A stretch of DNA of 64,000 nt from Ampelomyces quisqualis (GCA_018398575.1 JAGTXZ010000018.1:1364001-1428000); one strand, 5' to 3'. Positions 34,441-47,783 are shown, numbered from the stretch's first letter. A program made the numbers and translations. Notes: generated by a model not told the origin, from the sequence alone.

Positions 34441-37191
34441 TCTAATTAAATAGCTTAACTGCTATACTCTAGCAGAATTTAAGGCAATATTAGACTATAT
34501 GTATTACAAAAACCCTACTTATACCTATAAAGTAAAAACTCTGTTGCGCTACACATATTACTTACTTCTGCTACTCTTACTAATAGTTCTTTAACATTTA
34601 AAGAGCAAGCGCTTACTCTGTATACTCTATACTAAGCAGTAAATTTAAGTAATATTAGCAGTACACTATGTCTCTATCTAAACAAGCGCTAAAACAAGCG
34701 CTAACAGATAATAGTGTAAAGGTTAAGCTCTTAGAGGATGTAACTCTAGAACTAATATACTAAAAACTAAGACGCTACAGAAACTAAAAACTATCTAGAC
34801 TCTAACGCTACTATTCTTAAGCCTTAACTCTAAGATTAAAATAGAAGTACAACTAACTGCTACACTAGCCTAACCAAAAAGTTACTTAATAAGATAGCCT
34901 AGAGATTAAATACTATATACTCTTAGATCTGCAGCCTTACTTACTTATTAACAAGAGGAATCTAGACGTAGTAGTAGCATAAGTATAATAAGCTAACACA
35001 AACCAAAAACCTATAGAACTAACACATAGAAAACGTTAGTAGTTAAAAGAGAACTACTATTAGACTTAAGGCTGTTGTATTGTAGAAAGATGCCTTATTA
35101 TGCACAATTAAGTAGTTCTAACTGTTACAAAGTTATAACTCTTCTTATTTAGTGCAAACCTATTTAGGTTACTACTATAGAGGAAAGAAAAACGCTAAGT
35201 AAAAGAAAGTATGTTACTAGAAAACAAAACTATACTAGAGAAGGCAAGAGTTATCCTAGTAACGCAACTACTTACTAATAACAGAAAGACGCTATACAGT
35301 ACAGTAATAACGCTATAGCTTAATACACGTAGGCATGTGTACACCTAAATGCTGCTAGACGCTTAGACAGAAGTATAGAATACTCTGCTATTATTAGTTT
35401 AATTGCACATTAGCTTAATACTGTGCAAAGAAGCTGCCTGCTATATAAGTACTGTTACAGCCTGCTAAGGACAGTAGCTAATAGTAGGCGCCTAGATGCT
35501 AGACATGTGCAGTAACTTGCAGACCTACGTAATAAGGCAAGAATAACTAGAAATTACTAGTGCCTATATATTAAACTACCTAGATAGACAGGTTCTTAAG
35601 CCTAGTAAACTGCTTAAAGACTTTATTTACCTACTACAAGACCTAAAGAACGCAAGTACACCTCTAAAATAGCTATACTAGCTAACTAAAGACAGCCTAA
35701 ATCTACTAGATTTCTAAACTCTAGTCTTGTAGCAGTAATAGCACAGTTATTCTATAATAACAGAAAATAGAGCATTGCTGCAATAACTAGGAATTAAAAG
35801 AAGTTTAATAAACTAAGTGCAAATATAGTAGCACTAATAGGCTTAGTTATATTTAACGCAATAAGGGAATTTAATAACAACAGCACTAAGAAAACTATAC
35901 TCTTCTATAGACACACTATAGAAGGTATGTTGCAAGTTCTACACATAGTATTAGCTAATAGAAAGCAGACTACTTTAATACTATTTGCAAAAAATAGAAG
36001 AACTTAAAAGGCATTTAACAGATTCTTATATAGGATAATATACAACAGGATATTGCTGTATACATAAACTAACAAGAGAACAACAGGGCTAACGTTTTAG
36101 TGCTAAAAGATACCTATAATAATAACGTAAATAATATCCTAGCTAACTATATAAAAGAGGAGCAAGATTGCTATAATGCGCTTATAGACAATTACAATAA
36201 CAAAGAGAAGAAGAAGGCAAACTGCTTAATAGAAAAGGATAGAGAGGAGGACGTTAGAGAGAGGAGGAAAGTCCTATATAGAGACACTAATAATATAAGT
36301 AAGTCTAAACGTAATACAATATATAATAACTTGCATAGGATGCTGTCTATATACGCGTGTATAAAGCATTAAGTAAGGTAAAAGATGTTTTGCTAAAAGA
36401 GTATAGACATGTAGATAAACTTGCACTAGAATACTTTTATAAGGTAGATAAATAGCTGTAGTTTAAGAACTGTAGAGGTAGCTAGAGTATTATAGCAGAA
36501 GACGCATAAGAAGAATTTGTAACGCAGGCCTACAATATTGCAATTAAAGGCAACATACTTAACGTAATTACTTTAACTAAAGAGAAATAGTAACTAGAAC
36601 TAGATAAGTGTAATAGGTTAGTGTAACAGTATAAAGAAGAAATAGAGTGTTATTAAGTAGTTGTAAATAGCAAGTAACGCAAATGTTACAAGAACTAAAT
36701 ATACTTTTGCTAGTATAACGCGTAAATACTATTAAGTTAGCCTTAATATAACGCAATAGTGTAGACTACTGTAGCAGATAGTATAGTACTAGCAGATACA
36801 GCACCTAATCTTAACACAACTAACTAGTAAGATAATTACTACTCTGCAAGTAGTAGTAGCTGTTATAGCCTTCTATATATAGAGCGCGTTGTATACCTAC
36901 TAACGTATACTCTATAGGACGTTAAGCCTAGTAGCTGCGTCTAGGCTAGCCTACTTTTAAAAGAGCGCAATTTGTCTATACTATATTTAATTAAAAAGCC
37001 TATATAACTAGACAAGAGGGACTAGCTTAGTTAGCCTACGCTATAAGAGTATAAAGATACAGGCAGCTAGCTGTAGTATACAGTTCTACTAGTGCTATAG
37101 TACTTAATAGTTCTTAACTGTTAAATCTAGCAACACTAGTAACACTAGCAACACTAGCAACACAGGCAATATAGGTAACACAGGCAACTTA
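34441..37191 (+). pseudogene. Unrecognised RIP-degraded coding remnant
   Basis: Plus-strand frames with frequent TAG/TAA and a surviving 90-codon stretch at 36100-36372 rich in Lys, Glu and Asn (KKKANCLIEKDREEDVRER). The charged stretch suggests a coiled-coil tail of a transposase, but I cannot name the family. The last part (about 37130-37190) holds short units of the CAACACTAG type. Confidence 0.4.
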
Positions 37192-37332
37192 CTGTTAGGT
37201 TGCTGTTAGGTTGCTAGCAACTAGAAGTAAGTAGGGCAACTTTAGTAAATTGTCTAGTAGATAGTATTACTGTTAAGCAGCCGCGGGTTGCTGCGACTAG
37301 GCTAACCATACAAATCTTAATTTTTCCTAACG
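37192..37332 (+). repeat. Third copy of the ~130-bp TIR sequence
   Basis: Same sequence as 13848-13987 (CTGTTAGGTTGCTAG... to ...TTTTCCTAACG) with more C/T and G/A changes. Orientation is as the left TIR, so its element would extend rightwards, but no partner TIR was found before 47.5 kb. A truncated or non-autonomous relative. Confidence 0.8.
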
Positions 37333-38280
37333 TAGTAATTACTAAGTAATTGCTAAGTTATTACTTAGTAAACTTCTATCTATATTATATCTATATAAAG
37401 CTATAAATATTACTAGTTATAACTATATAGATAGGTTATAAAAAGTAGTTATATATATAAGTAGCTCTATTTATATTACTAATAGAAGATAGAAGAGTAT
37501 ATTAAAGATATAATTTAAACTTATTTTCTTTATAAAGGTAAAATAAATTTAGGATTATATATAAAATTATACAAAGGCTCTATTAGTAATGTAAACTTTA
37601 TACTTAAGAATACTTTAGTCTAAATATATTAATTCTTTATATATCTATTAAGTAATAATAAGTAAACTTTTTTAATTTATAGAAATTATACTAATATTAC
37701 ATTTAAAAAATATTAAACTAAAAATAGATTTGTTATAGTAACTTAAACTCTTCTTACTATTTTTACTATATTAGTATATAATTTAAAGTAAAAAAGGCAC
37801 CTAGTATATTTTTATTTATATAAATTACTACTAAAAAATAGCTTTTGTTTAAAAGTATAGAACTATTTTTAGAATTATTAATATAATATTTAGTATAAAG
37901 TAGTAGTAAAGCTTTAACTTACTAATAGAGTTAACTTTTAAAAGTCTTTAAGTAAATTAAATATTTAACTATATTAATATTACTATATAATATATTTAAT
38001 ACTATAGTAATCTAAGTAGTATTTATATATTTTAGTATACCTTATTAGAGTTTTCTCTAAAACTTTTATATTAACCTATATATATAACTAACTATATATA
38101 GTTATATATAAATATTTTAATATCTATATAGTAAGTAGGTATATATAAGTTTTTATTTTAAATACTTATATATATATGTATTATATTTATAAGAAGTTTT
38201 AGCTTATTTATTTCTAAAATAGAAAAAGGTTATTTTATAATAATAATAATATAATAAAACTATATTAATCTAGATTAGTT
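37333..38280. other. Extremely AT-rich interval, no gene
   Basis: About 950 bp with very low GC, TAGTAATTACTAAG-like palindromes at its left end and no ORF of note. Confidence 0.5.
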
Positions 38281-38575
38281 ACTAACATATAATAAGGCAT
38301 ATGTGTATATACTTAAGGAAGAGTATATAGTACTAACTAATTAAGAGATAGTTATTGTAATATTATTGTAATTGCAAAGCAGTATACCTATATTACCTTT
38401 TAATAAAGCTAAGTGTAGTTAAGTTTGCAGAGCATTTTCTTTGTGCTAGAAAAGATAAAAATAATAAATTAATAGCTTATTGCAATGTAATTGCATTGTT
38501 TTATTTTATATACTTATGTACCTTATTAGAAAACCTTAAACTTTCTAACTGTAAACCTTTAGCAGACCTATAAAG

Positions 38576-38874
38576 TATAACAACGCAGGTAGGTACAGCT
38601 ATCAGAATTGAATTGGATACGTATTAGAGGCATATAGGAGTGCGTATTGTATCAGAGATTCTAGATTAGCTATACACCTATAGGTCTTGTACAGAAGAAC
38701 AAGAGAAACTTGTCCTCTATCTATGCTATAGGCTTATATTTATAGTAGGCGTAGTAGCTAAGTTAGAGCGCTGTTAGAGCGCTTTTAGTCCTAATCTACT
38801 AGCTCCTTACATAATCTGTTACTAAGCCTTTATAAGGTATTAGATGTAATATGTGTTTGCATGTGCTTGTTACA
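38576..38874 (-). repeat. 3' LTR of chromovirus copy 4
   Basis: 299 bp. The left end is mutated to TATAACA and the right end TGTTACA is intact. Left flank TAAAG. Confidence 0.95.
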
Positions 38875-39198
38875 TTACTCTCCTTCTTAAATTTAATAGT
38901 CTCTATTGATTAGGTCTGTATTAGTATTGTTTTAGATACCTTTCTAAATTGTTATAAACTCTTATTTACCTTAAGTTTATTTTAGGATAACGTAATGTAG
39001 CTGTTTGTTGTTGTTTTGATTAGCGCGCTAGCTTATTTAACGTTCTTAACTTTACTTTAAGCTTTTTAAGCATATATACAAGGCTGGCCCTTTAGTATAC
39101 TGCTTCTCTACACTCTCCCCCTTACGTTTGTATACTCTAAAGCTATCTAAGCCTTGTCCTTTCTTAATTACTAGCTAACTATATAGTAGATACACACA

Positions 39199-39960
39199 AT
39201 ACCTATTTCTATCTCTCCTAAGGCTTATCCCCTAGCCTATTAGGTTGTTTGCCTGCAGGCTGCAAGAGCTTTTACCTACAGCCATTTTAATATTAAGTTT
39301 AGATTCTATTTAGACGTGTCTAAGAAGTATGCTTATTGCACACTCTTAAATAAGAAGTGTTACTTAGTTTTTCTATATACGGGCTAAGAGTATAATAGCC
39401 TCTCTAAGGCTCTTAACTGCAGGTTTACTGCTTTAGGTAGAGACAAGTCTAACAAGGTAGTATTAGAGCAAGAGGCTACTGTTAAGGAGGCAGCGTTTTA
39501 GTTAGCTACTGTTGTGCAAGTAAGCACTATACAGGTAGCTAATATAAATAACGCTAACTTGTTAGTTAGCGCTTATTACTAGAGGGAAGAGCTAGCTAGA
39601 GAGGTTAGAGTAATAGCTAAAGAGGTTAGGTTGCTTAAGAGGAGTACAGCTAGGTTAACTAGTGTAGTTGCTTAGCTAGTAGATGTTATAATAGCATTAA
39701 GGGCCAATTAGTTAGTAGAGCAGGAAGAGGCGCAAAAAGCAGCACAAGAGGCTAGTACTTGCAGCAAGTAGGGCTAGAACAGAGGATAACTAGGTAGTGC
39801 GTTAGTGTCTGCACCTAGGGATTTAGACAATTAAGAACGTTCTACTAGTAGTAATAACAGTTTGCTGTTAGATCTAATAAAAGAGTAAGACTCTTATTGT
39901 TAATAGCTGTTACTTACTAGTGTAGTAGTTGCAATATTAAGTTTAATTTCCCTAATATAA
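39199..39960 (+). pseudogene. Antisense accessory ORF of chromovirus copy 4 (762 bp)
   Basis: Positional and length match to 14817-15578. The start codon has changed to ATA, and internal TAG/TAA stand at former Trp or Gln codons. The cysteine cluster reads KKYAYCTLLNKKCY, so one Cys became Tyr (TGT to TAT, RIP-type). The coiled-coil-like half (RVIAKEVRLLKRSTARL) is intact. Confidence 0.7.
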
Positions 39961-42900
39961 TTGTTTTAAAATACTGTAAGATCTTTAACTTCTTTTTCCT
40001 ATACTGTAATCTACTTAGCTAACGCTTGTAGGAGTCTAGGCTGTTTTAGATAGCGTTTATAGAACGCTTGCAATATGTGCAGGGTGCCTATAAAGTTTAA
40101 GGCATTGTACTAGGTAAGGTTAAGATTATAGCCTACCTATTTTATACAATACTTTAGGATAGAGCAGTATAGCTTGCTAGCTAAGATCTCTTTAACTTCC
40201 TATTCTTTAACGCCTTAAATTAGGATGCTAGATAGGTTTAGGCTTAGCTAACTAGGCAGGGGGTTATTAGAGTCTTTGCAGAGGACGTCTAGAGCAAACA
40301 CGTTATAGATCTTAGAACCTTTAGGTAGCTTTAGTTAAAATAAATAGCTAACTTATTCTAGAACTTTAAAGGAGCCTTCTTACAATTTAGCAAGTTTGCA
40401 ACTTAGGCAGGTAACAGATAGGTTTTAGGTTAAGAGGTAAACCTTGTTACCTACTACCTAATTAACAGGTTAATAATATTTGTTTACCTTAGTAGCTATC
40501 TGTTTCTGCGCTTTCTTTATATTGTCTTTAGCTGTGTGCTAGGCTTTATACATGCAGGTAGCTAAGCTTAAGGCATTCTTAACGTTTATATCTTTGTGTT
40601 TTAAAGAGGATAATACCTAATCCCAGCTCTATTGTAGTTTAGATCTAAACAAGAGCTGGTACAGCGCTATACTAATTGCAGAGTACAGCAGCGTAGCTTA
40701 GGCTTAATTAATTATTAGTAAGAGGTTACTCTAGTTATCCTAGTAATAGGATACAAAAGGCCTTAATTGTTAATTAATATACTTGTTTATAATCTTAGTT
40801 TGTTTATTAGTTTGTTTATAGTAGGCTGTAGAAAGCTTAAGTTGCACGCCTAGAATCTTGCAGAACTTAGACTAGAATTAGAACACAAACTAGAGTCTGC
40901 AGTTAGACACTATACTTTTAGGCGTGTGTCTAAATTGGTATACCTATTAGATAAACAAGTAAGCTATTTCTTAAGCGTTAATTGTTTTATAGCAAGGAAT
41001 AGAAACAGCTTACTTAGATAAGTAATTAATAACAACTATAATTTAATTATAGCTATAACAATCTGTTAGGAATGTCTTAAAATCTATACACAAATACTGC
41101 ATAGGCCTATTAGGAATTTGTAACAGATAGAGGAAACCTTAGGCTTAGAGCTGTCTTAGATAAGATCTTTAACAGGAAACGCAGTTTTGTATATAGCGTT
41201 TGCATATAGCTTCTATACCCTTCTAATAATATTACTAAGCTAGAAGCTAATATATCTTTGTAGCGCTTAGGTAAGCAGTAGATACCTAATTGTAAGCCTC
41301 TCTAATTAGTTAAGTGCACAAAGAGAAGTCTCTAAGTACATATAGGCGTAAGTAATATAGCAGTAGTCTTTCTTAGATATAATACAGCTGTAGTAGCGTA
41401 AGGCGTTCTTTCTTAAAGGAGCAGCGATTCTCTGCTAGCAGGGCTTTAATTAGTTCTAATAAGTTAAGATTTAGAAAGGCACTAATAGATTAGACTAAAA
41501 TAACTAAAACATTAATCTCTGGCTAGTTACAGACGTAGTTCTAAGCTAGTTTAGAGTTAACTAGGGGGCTTAGGCGTGCAGGTCCCAGAAGTACACAGGA
41601 TCTGTTGTCTTGTTAGGCAGCCTTAACCTTACTAACGTTCTATTCTCTTTAGCTTAAGATATTAGCTTACTTATTAAGCTTACTAGGCGTGTACTTAATA
41701 TAGAAATTAAAAGGAGTAATAATCTCTGCCTATTGTGCTTAACGTACATTAAGAACCTTAGTAGTTATAAAGTATTCTAAGGAGCAGTAATCTAAATACA
41801 CCTAGATTTAACTTTGTATAGAGGTAAGTTTAGCTCTCTACTTCTTAAACGCTTTTAGAATAGTAAAAAGTTCCTTGTTATATATTTCTTAATTAAGCTT
41901 AGCCCTAAATAGGGCGTAACTATAGAAGGCTATAAGATACTACTTGTTATTAGGGTGCTTCTAAGAGAGTACTTCTACTATTACTCTATCTAACGCGTTA
42001 GTTTCTAACTTTGTGTTATACTTAGGATAAAAATAAGATAGCGTAGGAATAGCTAGAAGTAAGGCTTTAATCTAATCAAAAGCCTGTTAGCAGTCTGTAG
42101 TCTAATCAAACAGTGTAGTAAGACTTTAAAGCTTTATAATTAGTTTAGCTACACAAGAGAAATCCTTAATAAATTGTTAATAGAAACTAGTAAAACTAAG
42201 AAATAACTTAACGCTAGTAACTATAGTAGGTTTAGCCTAGTTTTAGAGTGCTTCTACCTTGTTAGGGTTAACTTTAGTGCCCTAGTTTGTTAAAACGTAA
42301 CCTAAATACTTTGTACAGGTTACATAGAATTTACTCTTCTAAATGTCTACTTAGAGTCCTATAGTACGTAGGCGCTCTAGAACCTTTTAGACGTGTTTCT
42401 AATGTAAGTTTATATCCTTAGAGTAGATTAGGATGTTATTAAGATACGCAATGCAGAAATTGTTAAGATAATTAATTAGTATATTATTTATATAGCGTTA
42501 ATACGTAGCTAGCCTATTACATAAGCTAAAAGAGAGAACCTTACACTTATATATACTGTAATAGGTCTAAAAGGTAGTATACTCTTTAGAGTTAGGATCT
42601 ATACAAATTTTGTTAAAAGCAGCCTAGATGTTAAACTTAGTAAAGATCTTAGCCTTAGAGGAGCGTAATAGCAGCTTATTAATGTAAGAGATTAAATAGA
42701 CATCCTTACGCGTAAGGGCGTTAATCTTCTAGTAGTCTACATAGATGCGTATATCTCTATTTAGTTTACGTACACAAAGGATAAGTAAAGTAAAAAGACT
42801 TTAGCTAGCCTTAATAAAATCCTTCTAAAGGTGTTCTTAGACGTAGGCCTTAGTAGCTTTAAGCTCCTCCTAGTTTTACTTGTACAAGAGACTAAACGCA

Positions 42901-45358
42901 TTTAGTAATAGTTCTTTAAGGACAATCTTATAATTATACAGACAATAAGAAGGCAATTAATTGGCTGCTAACTTGCTAAATATATTCTAATACTAAGAGT
43001 AACAGGTAGGTAATTTCTTATCTAATTAGCTTTAATTGTCTGCGTTGTCCTTAGAGGCAAGAATCCTATTAATCTTATAGAGGCTTATAGTAAAGAACTT
43101 ATTCTAAGGCTTCTTTATAATAAAGTAAAATACATTAGCAGAAATAAGAGCAATGTAGGTAGTTAGAGGAAGTTTAGACTCTAAGCAGTTTTGCTTAGTT
43201 AGGGTATAAGAGATCTCTAAGATTTTTTAGGCTAATAGGAGCTTTAAGTATCTCTTAATACAATAAATAGAAGAAGAGAAATAGTAAGGACTGTTTTAGA
43301 TACAATAGTCTTCTTTCTTCTATAGGGCGTTGCGTTGTTGCATATTAAGATAGACAGTAGCTAGCACTGTAGCTTAATATAGAATAGTAGAAATAGGAGG
43401 TAAAGGATTATATAAACAGAGGTACTTAGATAGCCAAATAAACTATAACCTATTAGTGTCTAATTAAATCTTAAATTGTCTTAACTATTAGAAGCTAAGT
43501 ATACAATCCTAAGACCTAAGATTAAGAATAAGGAATAGATAGTTTAAAATCTTTTAGCTATTAATATTTAAGTGTAGTTAAATATATTAAGTAACTAAAG
43601 AAGTAATCTAATCCTTAAAGCTGCGTACCTAAACCTAGAAGAAGAGCTTCTAGATAGGTTGCTGCAAGGCTTTAGAAACAAATAAGACAATTTGTAAATT
43701 TAAAAATAGAAAACCTTAAGTACTAGTGTTAACAAGAGTATTAAGGCGTAAGCTAAGGCCTTAGTTATAAAGAAGCGTAGGTATAAGGAAATAAGGACTG
43801 TAAAACAAATAAGAAAGGTTAAGGTAAGATAGATTGTAACAGCTTAGGCCTTAAGAGGAGTGTTTTTCTAGGCGCTTCTGTTTCTTATATAATATACCTC
43901 CTAATTAGGTTGCTCTTAAGCATCTTTATACTTATCTACTTCTACAGCTTTAATCTAACGCACATAAGGCTTTGTGCAGTTACTAAAGTAGTGTCTTAGC
44001 TTACTGCAATTGTAATAACTACTAGAAGTCTTTTGTTATTCTAGCTTAGGAGTCTTTATAAAAAGACGCACTATTATAGATTAATAGACTAGCGCAGAAT
44101 TTGTTAGAGCGCTAGTAGTAGTAGTCTAATTTAGCTCTAAATTCTATTATAGAGCTAACCTAATTAGCAACCTAGCAGCAGCTAGTATTATACTTAGTGT
44201 AGAGTTGTTCTTCTACTCTATATTGTATACAATAAGGTGTTCTACTATCTAATTAAATAAGTTCTTCTATTAGTGCCTAAATCCTAGGTTAGGGGCTTGC
44301 AACCCTAGCGTAATCTTAGTCTACAAGTAGTAAAACTACTCTAAAGGGGGTACTTATCTCTTAACTACAGAACTTAGAAACCTAGCTTTAAACAAGGGGA
44401 ACGTTTCCTTCTTAGTTATCTACATTTAATTAAAAGCTGCTTAGCTTTTGGCTACCTTGTTACTTATAATAAAGTAAAACTTAAGTAGCCTAATTATTTA
44501 CTTAGCGTTCTAAAATTACTCTTAATTAGTATCTAATAAATATTGTAGCTTAAGATAGCCCTTAGCTAATCCTATAGTGTAGCTCTATACTAAGGCTATG
44601 CGTTGTCTTTTAGTCTAATAGTAATCTAAGTTAATCTTAAGTTAATCCTAGATAAAGGCCTACTATTAGCAGAAGGTAGAATCTTTTCTATTACTAAGAT
44701 TGTCTATATTAGGCGTTTTCTTAGATTATTAAAGTTAGTAAGAGCTTTTATAGTAATATAAGTACTTAGATATAGAGCTGTTAGATAAATAGTAGGGTGC
44801 AGAATTATTCTAAGGTAATTTAGTAGTAGGTAAAGGCTTGTCTAGTCCTATTAACAGAGTTAGTCCTTTCTTAAGGAAATTAATTTCTGCTAAAGCCTGT
44901 TTTAAATCTTGTTATAATTAATTAACCTCTATTTAGGCAGGAGTTAAATTTAGTATAGCTCTAGGCTAAGAGGGTTCTTTAGTATCTATCTTTTTTGCTT
45001 TAGCACTCTATTGCCAAGTTGTTACAGTTAATACAGAGTTGTCTTAGGGGAAGGCTCCTAGGGTTAGTTCTTTAGGGGGAGTTATTAGCGTTGCCTCTAA
45101 TACTCCTAGGTTATTAATAGTCTCTAAGTTTCTATTGTAGCGCTAAACGCAACTTTTCTAAAGTAATCCTAACTATTGTGTTAATAAGAAGATCTAAACC
45201 TAAAGGCTTTAGCTGTTAGAAGATCTAAGGGATCTTAACTGTGTTTAATAGATTTAAGGTTGCAAACAGATCTAATTTAGATAAAGTTCTAGACGTTTTA
45301 ACGCAATCTTTTTAAAAGTAAATTGCAATATTATATAAATGCTATTACTAGTAGGACA

Positions 45359-45371
45359 AAGTTTCTCTTGT
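45359..45371 (-). other. Self-priming primer-binding site of chromovirus copy 4
   Basis: ACAAGAGAAACTT on the minus strand, two bases inside the 5' LTR. It is complementary to the LTR segment near 45497-45509. Confidence 0.75.
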
Positions 45372-45373
45372 AA

Positions 45374-45672
45374 TATAACAACGCAGGTAGGTACAGCTAT
45401 TAAGATTAAATTCGATACGTATTAGAGGCATATAGGAGTGCGTATTGTATTAGAGATTCTAGATTAGCTATATACCTATAGGTCTTGTACAGAAGGACAA
45501 GAGAAACTTGTCTTCTATCTATGCTATAGGCTTATATTTATAGTAGGCGTAGCAGCTAAGTTAGAGCGCTGTTAAAGCGCTTTTGGTTCTAATCTGCTAG
45601 CTCCCTACATAATCTATTACTAAGCCTTTATAAGGTATTAGATGTAATATGTGTTTGCATGTGCTTGTTACA
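45374..45672 (-). repeat. 5' LTR of chromovirus copy 4
   Basis: 299 bp, followed on the right by the TAAAG TSD. Confidence 0.95.
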
Positions 45673-45919
45673 TAAAGGTGCTATAATGTATTACTAATGC
45701 AAACTCCTATCTGTATTAGGTATTATAAAGGAAATAGAAAAGACTAAAGAAATTAGAAGCTATGCCTAGTATTATAATAAGATTGCAATACTTAGGCCTT
45801 ACTCCTTCTTTTAGCATAGAGTAGAGCAACAGTAATCTCTTCTTACTGTCTAGTACTAAGGTAATACTTAACCTAAGAGAAATTAATAAAGTAGTTACAT
45901 CTCTTATAGAAGTTATAGG

Positions 45920-47309
45920 CTTATTGTATTAGTATTGCAATTAGAACACAGTAATAGAAACTTACTCTTGTTTTTCTTCTTCTTGCTCTTATTTGCACTG
46001 CTCTAGACAAGTAAGCCTTCCTAGCAGACCCTATATAGCCTAGTAGAGTAATCTAAAAACTTAAAGATTTAAAGAGCTGCTGTCTTGTTTAAGACCTTAT
46101 TGCATTAGTATTGCAATAAGAACGTAATATATTAAATCTTACCTAGCTACTACTCTTAACCTTCTACATAGGTAACAGTAAGATATTATCTTTATTATAA
46201 AGAAGATTATAAGCAGTCTGTAATTGTATTAATATTGCAATAGATATGCAATTTAATAGACATACTTTAGAATTATAGTGCCTAGAAACTATCTTGCTAT
46301 AGCTAAACTCTGTTATACTAGATAAAGTAAGCAGTTAAGAGTTAGATTTAGTTGCTATATACATTAGTAATATAATAATATTACACTATTAAAACATACT
46401 CTTCTTGCTACTAGAGCAACTAGAAGTTAAAGTTACATTAGAGTCCTTAGCTTTATTCTTAGCAAGACTAGTAAAGAGAGTAGCTATAGTAGGTTTTTTC
46501 TTAATACGCTGTTATTACATTAGCAATACAATAAAAATGCAGTAGATTTACTTACAGCCTTAATCTTCTCTAGAACCTTAAGCACGCGCTTAGTCTTAGT
46601 ATACTTAAGTTTGTTAGTATAATAGTATTGCAATAATATTGCAATAAAATTAACTTATACAAGTAATATTATTAAGATTATCTAGGCCTGTATTAATAGA
46701 GGTAAAATTAATCTTGTATATTTCTACAGGAAGTCTATAGGCACAGAGGCTCTGTAGCTCCTTAATCTTCTCTATAAGAGTAACGTAGAAGTAGAATTCT
46801 AACTAGATTAGCATATTGCAATAATATTGCAATATTAACCTACCTATAGCAGCAATTAGAGCGTAACTATAAAGACGTCTAGGCTTTTTAGCCTTAATAA
46901 TAATACTATAATTATTAGTAATATAGTACTCTAGAGCACTATAACTCTTAAATAATTTCTAAACTATTAGCCTATTATAATAATATAGCAATAGAAGAGC
47001 AATATGCTTATACTATAGAGACTAGTACCAATTCTTACTCTGCAACGCTGCTTACTAAAGACTAGGAAAATGCCCTTTTAGAAAAGAGCACTAGGCTTCT
47101 ACTTGTTCTTATCCTTATTGCTAGCGTCCTAAATAGTCTATATTACATTAATAACGCAATACAATTGCAATTGCATACATTTACTTACCTTAACTTTCTT
47201 AACCTTATAGGCAGAGTAGTTACAGAGCAGTGTGTCTATAGCAAAATAAGCCTTATAGTCTACCTATATTACATTAATATTACAATAACAATGCAATACT
47301 ATAACATAG
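45920..47309 (-). repeat. Family of look-alike short introns (introner-like)
   Basis: Minus-strand introns at 45920-45965, 46096-46142, 46218-46265, 46509-46555, 46604-46660, 46803-46843, 47138-47188 and about 47274-47309, plus 38337-38387 and 38446-38513 beyond the chromovirus. Most are 41-57 nt. They share GTAAGT-like donors, a near-palindrome of the type ATTGCAATAxTATTGCAAT, and in many a branch-point core TAAT set in ATTGCAATACTAATRCAAT shortly before the AG. Flanking exons stay in frame where tested. Dothideomycete fungi are known to carry introner-like elements; whether these belong to a known class is untested. Confidence 0.65.
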
Positions 47310-47613
47310 TATTCTCTCTTAAGCTACAGGTAAAGGTAAAATAAAGTAACTTACATAGGCCTTAAGCAACACATAAGAGGCTATTGTAAGCCTAGAATTT
47401 GTTGTGTAAGAGTATAATAAAGTTTTTATTACAATAGAAGTGCAATAAGGCAATATTTAGGCGTAGTAGTTGTAGTAACATAGGTAAGGTAGGTAAGGTT
47501 TTAGGTAGCAGGGTAAGGTTACGTTTTAGGAGTTAAGCTGCTGCGCCACTGCCAAGCCGTTAGCGAGTTTTTAGCGTGGCGGGGTGAGGTGTATACACAC
47601 TCTCGGGGCACGA

Positions 47614-47783
47614 GAGGAGCCGAGCTAGTGTCCGGTTCCGACTCGGCCCCGGAATTCACGCCAATGCCCAATCAAAGCTGTCGTGGCAGTGCGTGGCAGT
47701 GCGTGGCTGGAGTCTGATGCAGAAGTTCTGACTGGCTTAGAGCCTCGGAGCCGACTCGGGACCGCAGACTAGCTCGGCTCCTC
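47614..47783. mobile_element. MITE-like element with ~38-bp inverted ends at the compartment boundary
   Basis: The left arm starts GAGGAGCCGAGCTAGT and continues through a TCCG-rich stretch; the reverse complement of the right end starts with the same 16 bases and stays similar for about 38 bp. Total about 170 bp, non-coding, with an internal GTGGCAGTGC direct repeat. No clear TSD. It sits within 100 bp of the point where AT-rich repeats give way to GC-balanced DNA. Confidence 0.65.

Larger units (their letters stand above)
38576..45672 (-). mobile_element. Chromovirus copy 4, complete with TSD TAAAG
   Basis: 3' LTR 38576-38874 and 5' LTR 45374-45672, each 299 bp, flanked by TAAAG (38571-38575 and 45673-45677). 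7097 bp, the longest copy and the best reference for the family. Minus-strand order: PBS, gag with CCHC knuckle (about 44.0 kb), protease, RT, RNase H, integrase, chromodomain (about 40.1-40.3 kb), antisense ORF, polypurine tract (AAGGAGAG), 3' LTR. All frames carry TAG/TAA. It is inserted into the intron-rich gene. Confidence 0.96.
38281..47460 (-). pseudogene. Unrecognised intron-rich gene(s), split by chromovirus copy 4
   Basis: On the minus strand, exons separated by about ten short GT-AG introns can be joined in frame. The best part is 46389-46802: an exon ending ..YSYALIAAI joins LEFYFYVTLIEKIKELQSL across intron 46803-46843 in phase 0, and the chain goes on to EKIKA, then RIKKKPTIATLFTSL and a stop at 46389-46391. 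Upstream an exon ..SAYKVKKVK (47189-47273) also ends in phase 0 at intron 47138-47188, and the next exon shows TAG/TAA hits and a frame change. Further exons lie at 45966-46388 and, beyond the chromovirus, at 38388-38575. More than one gene may be present. I do not recognise the protein. It is less RIP-damaged than the retroelements. Confidence 0.55.
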
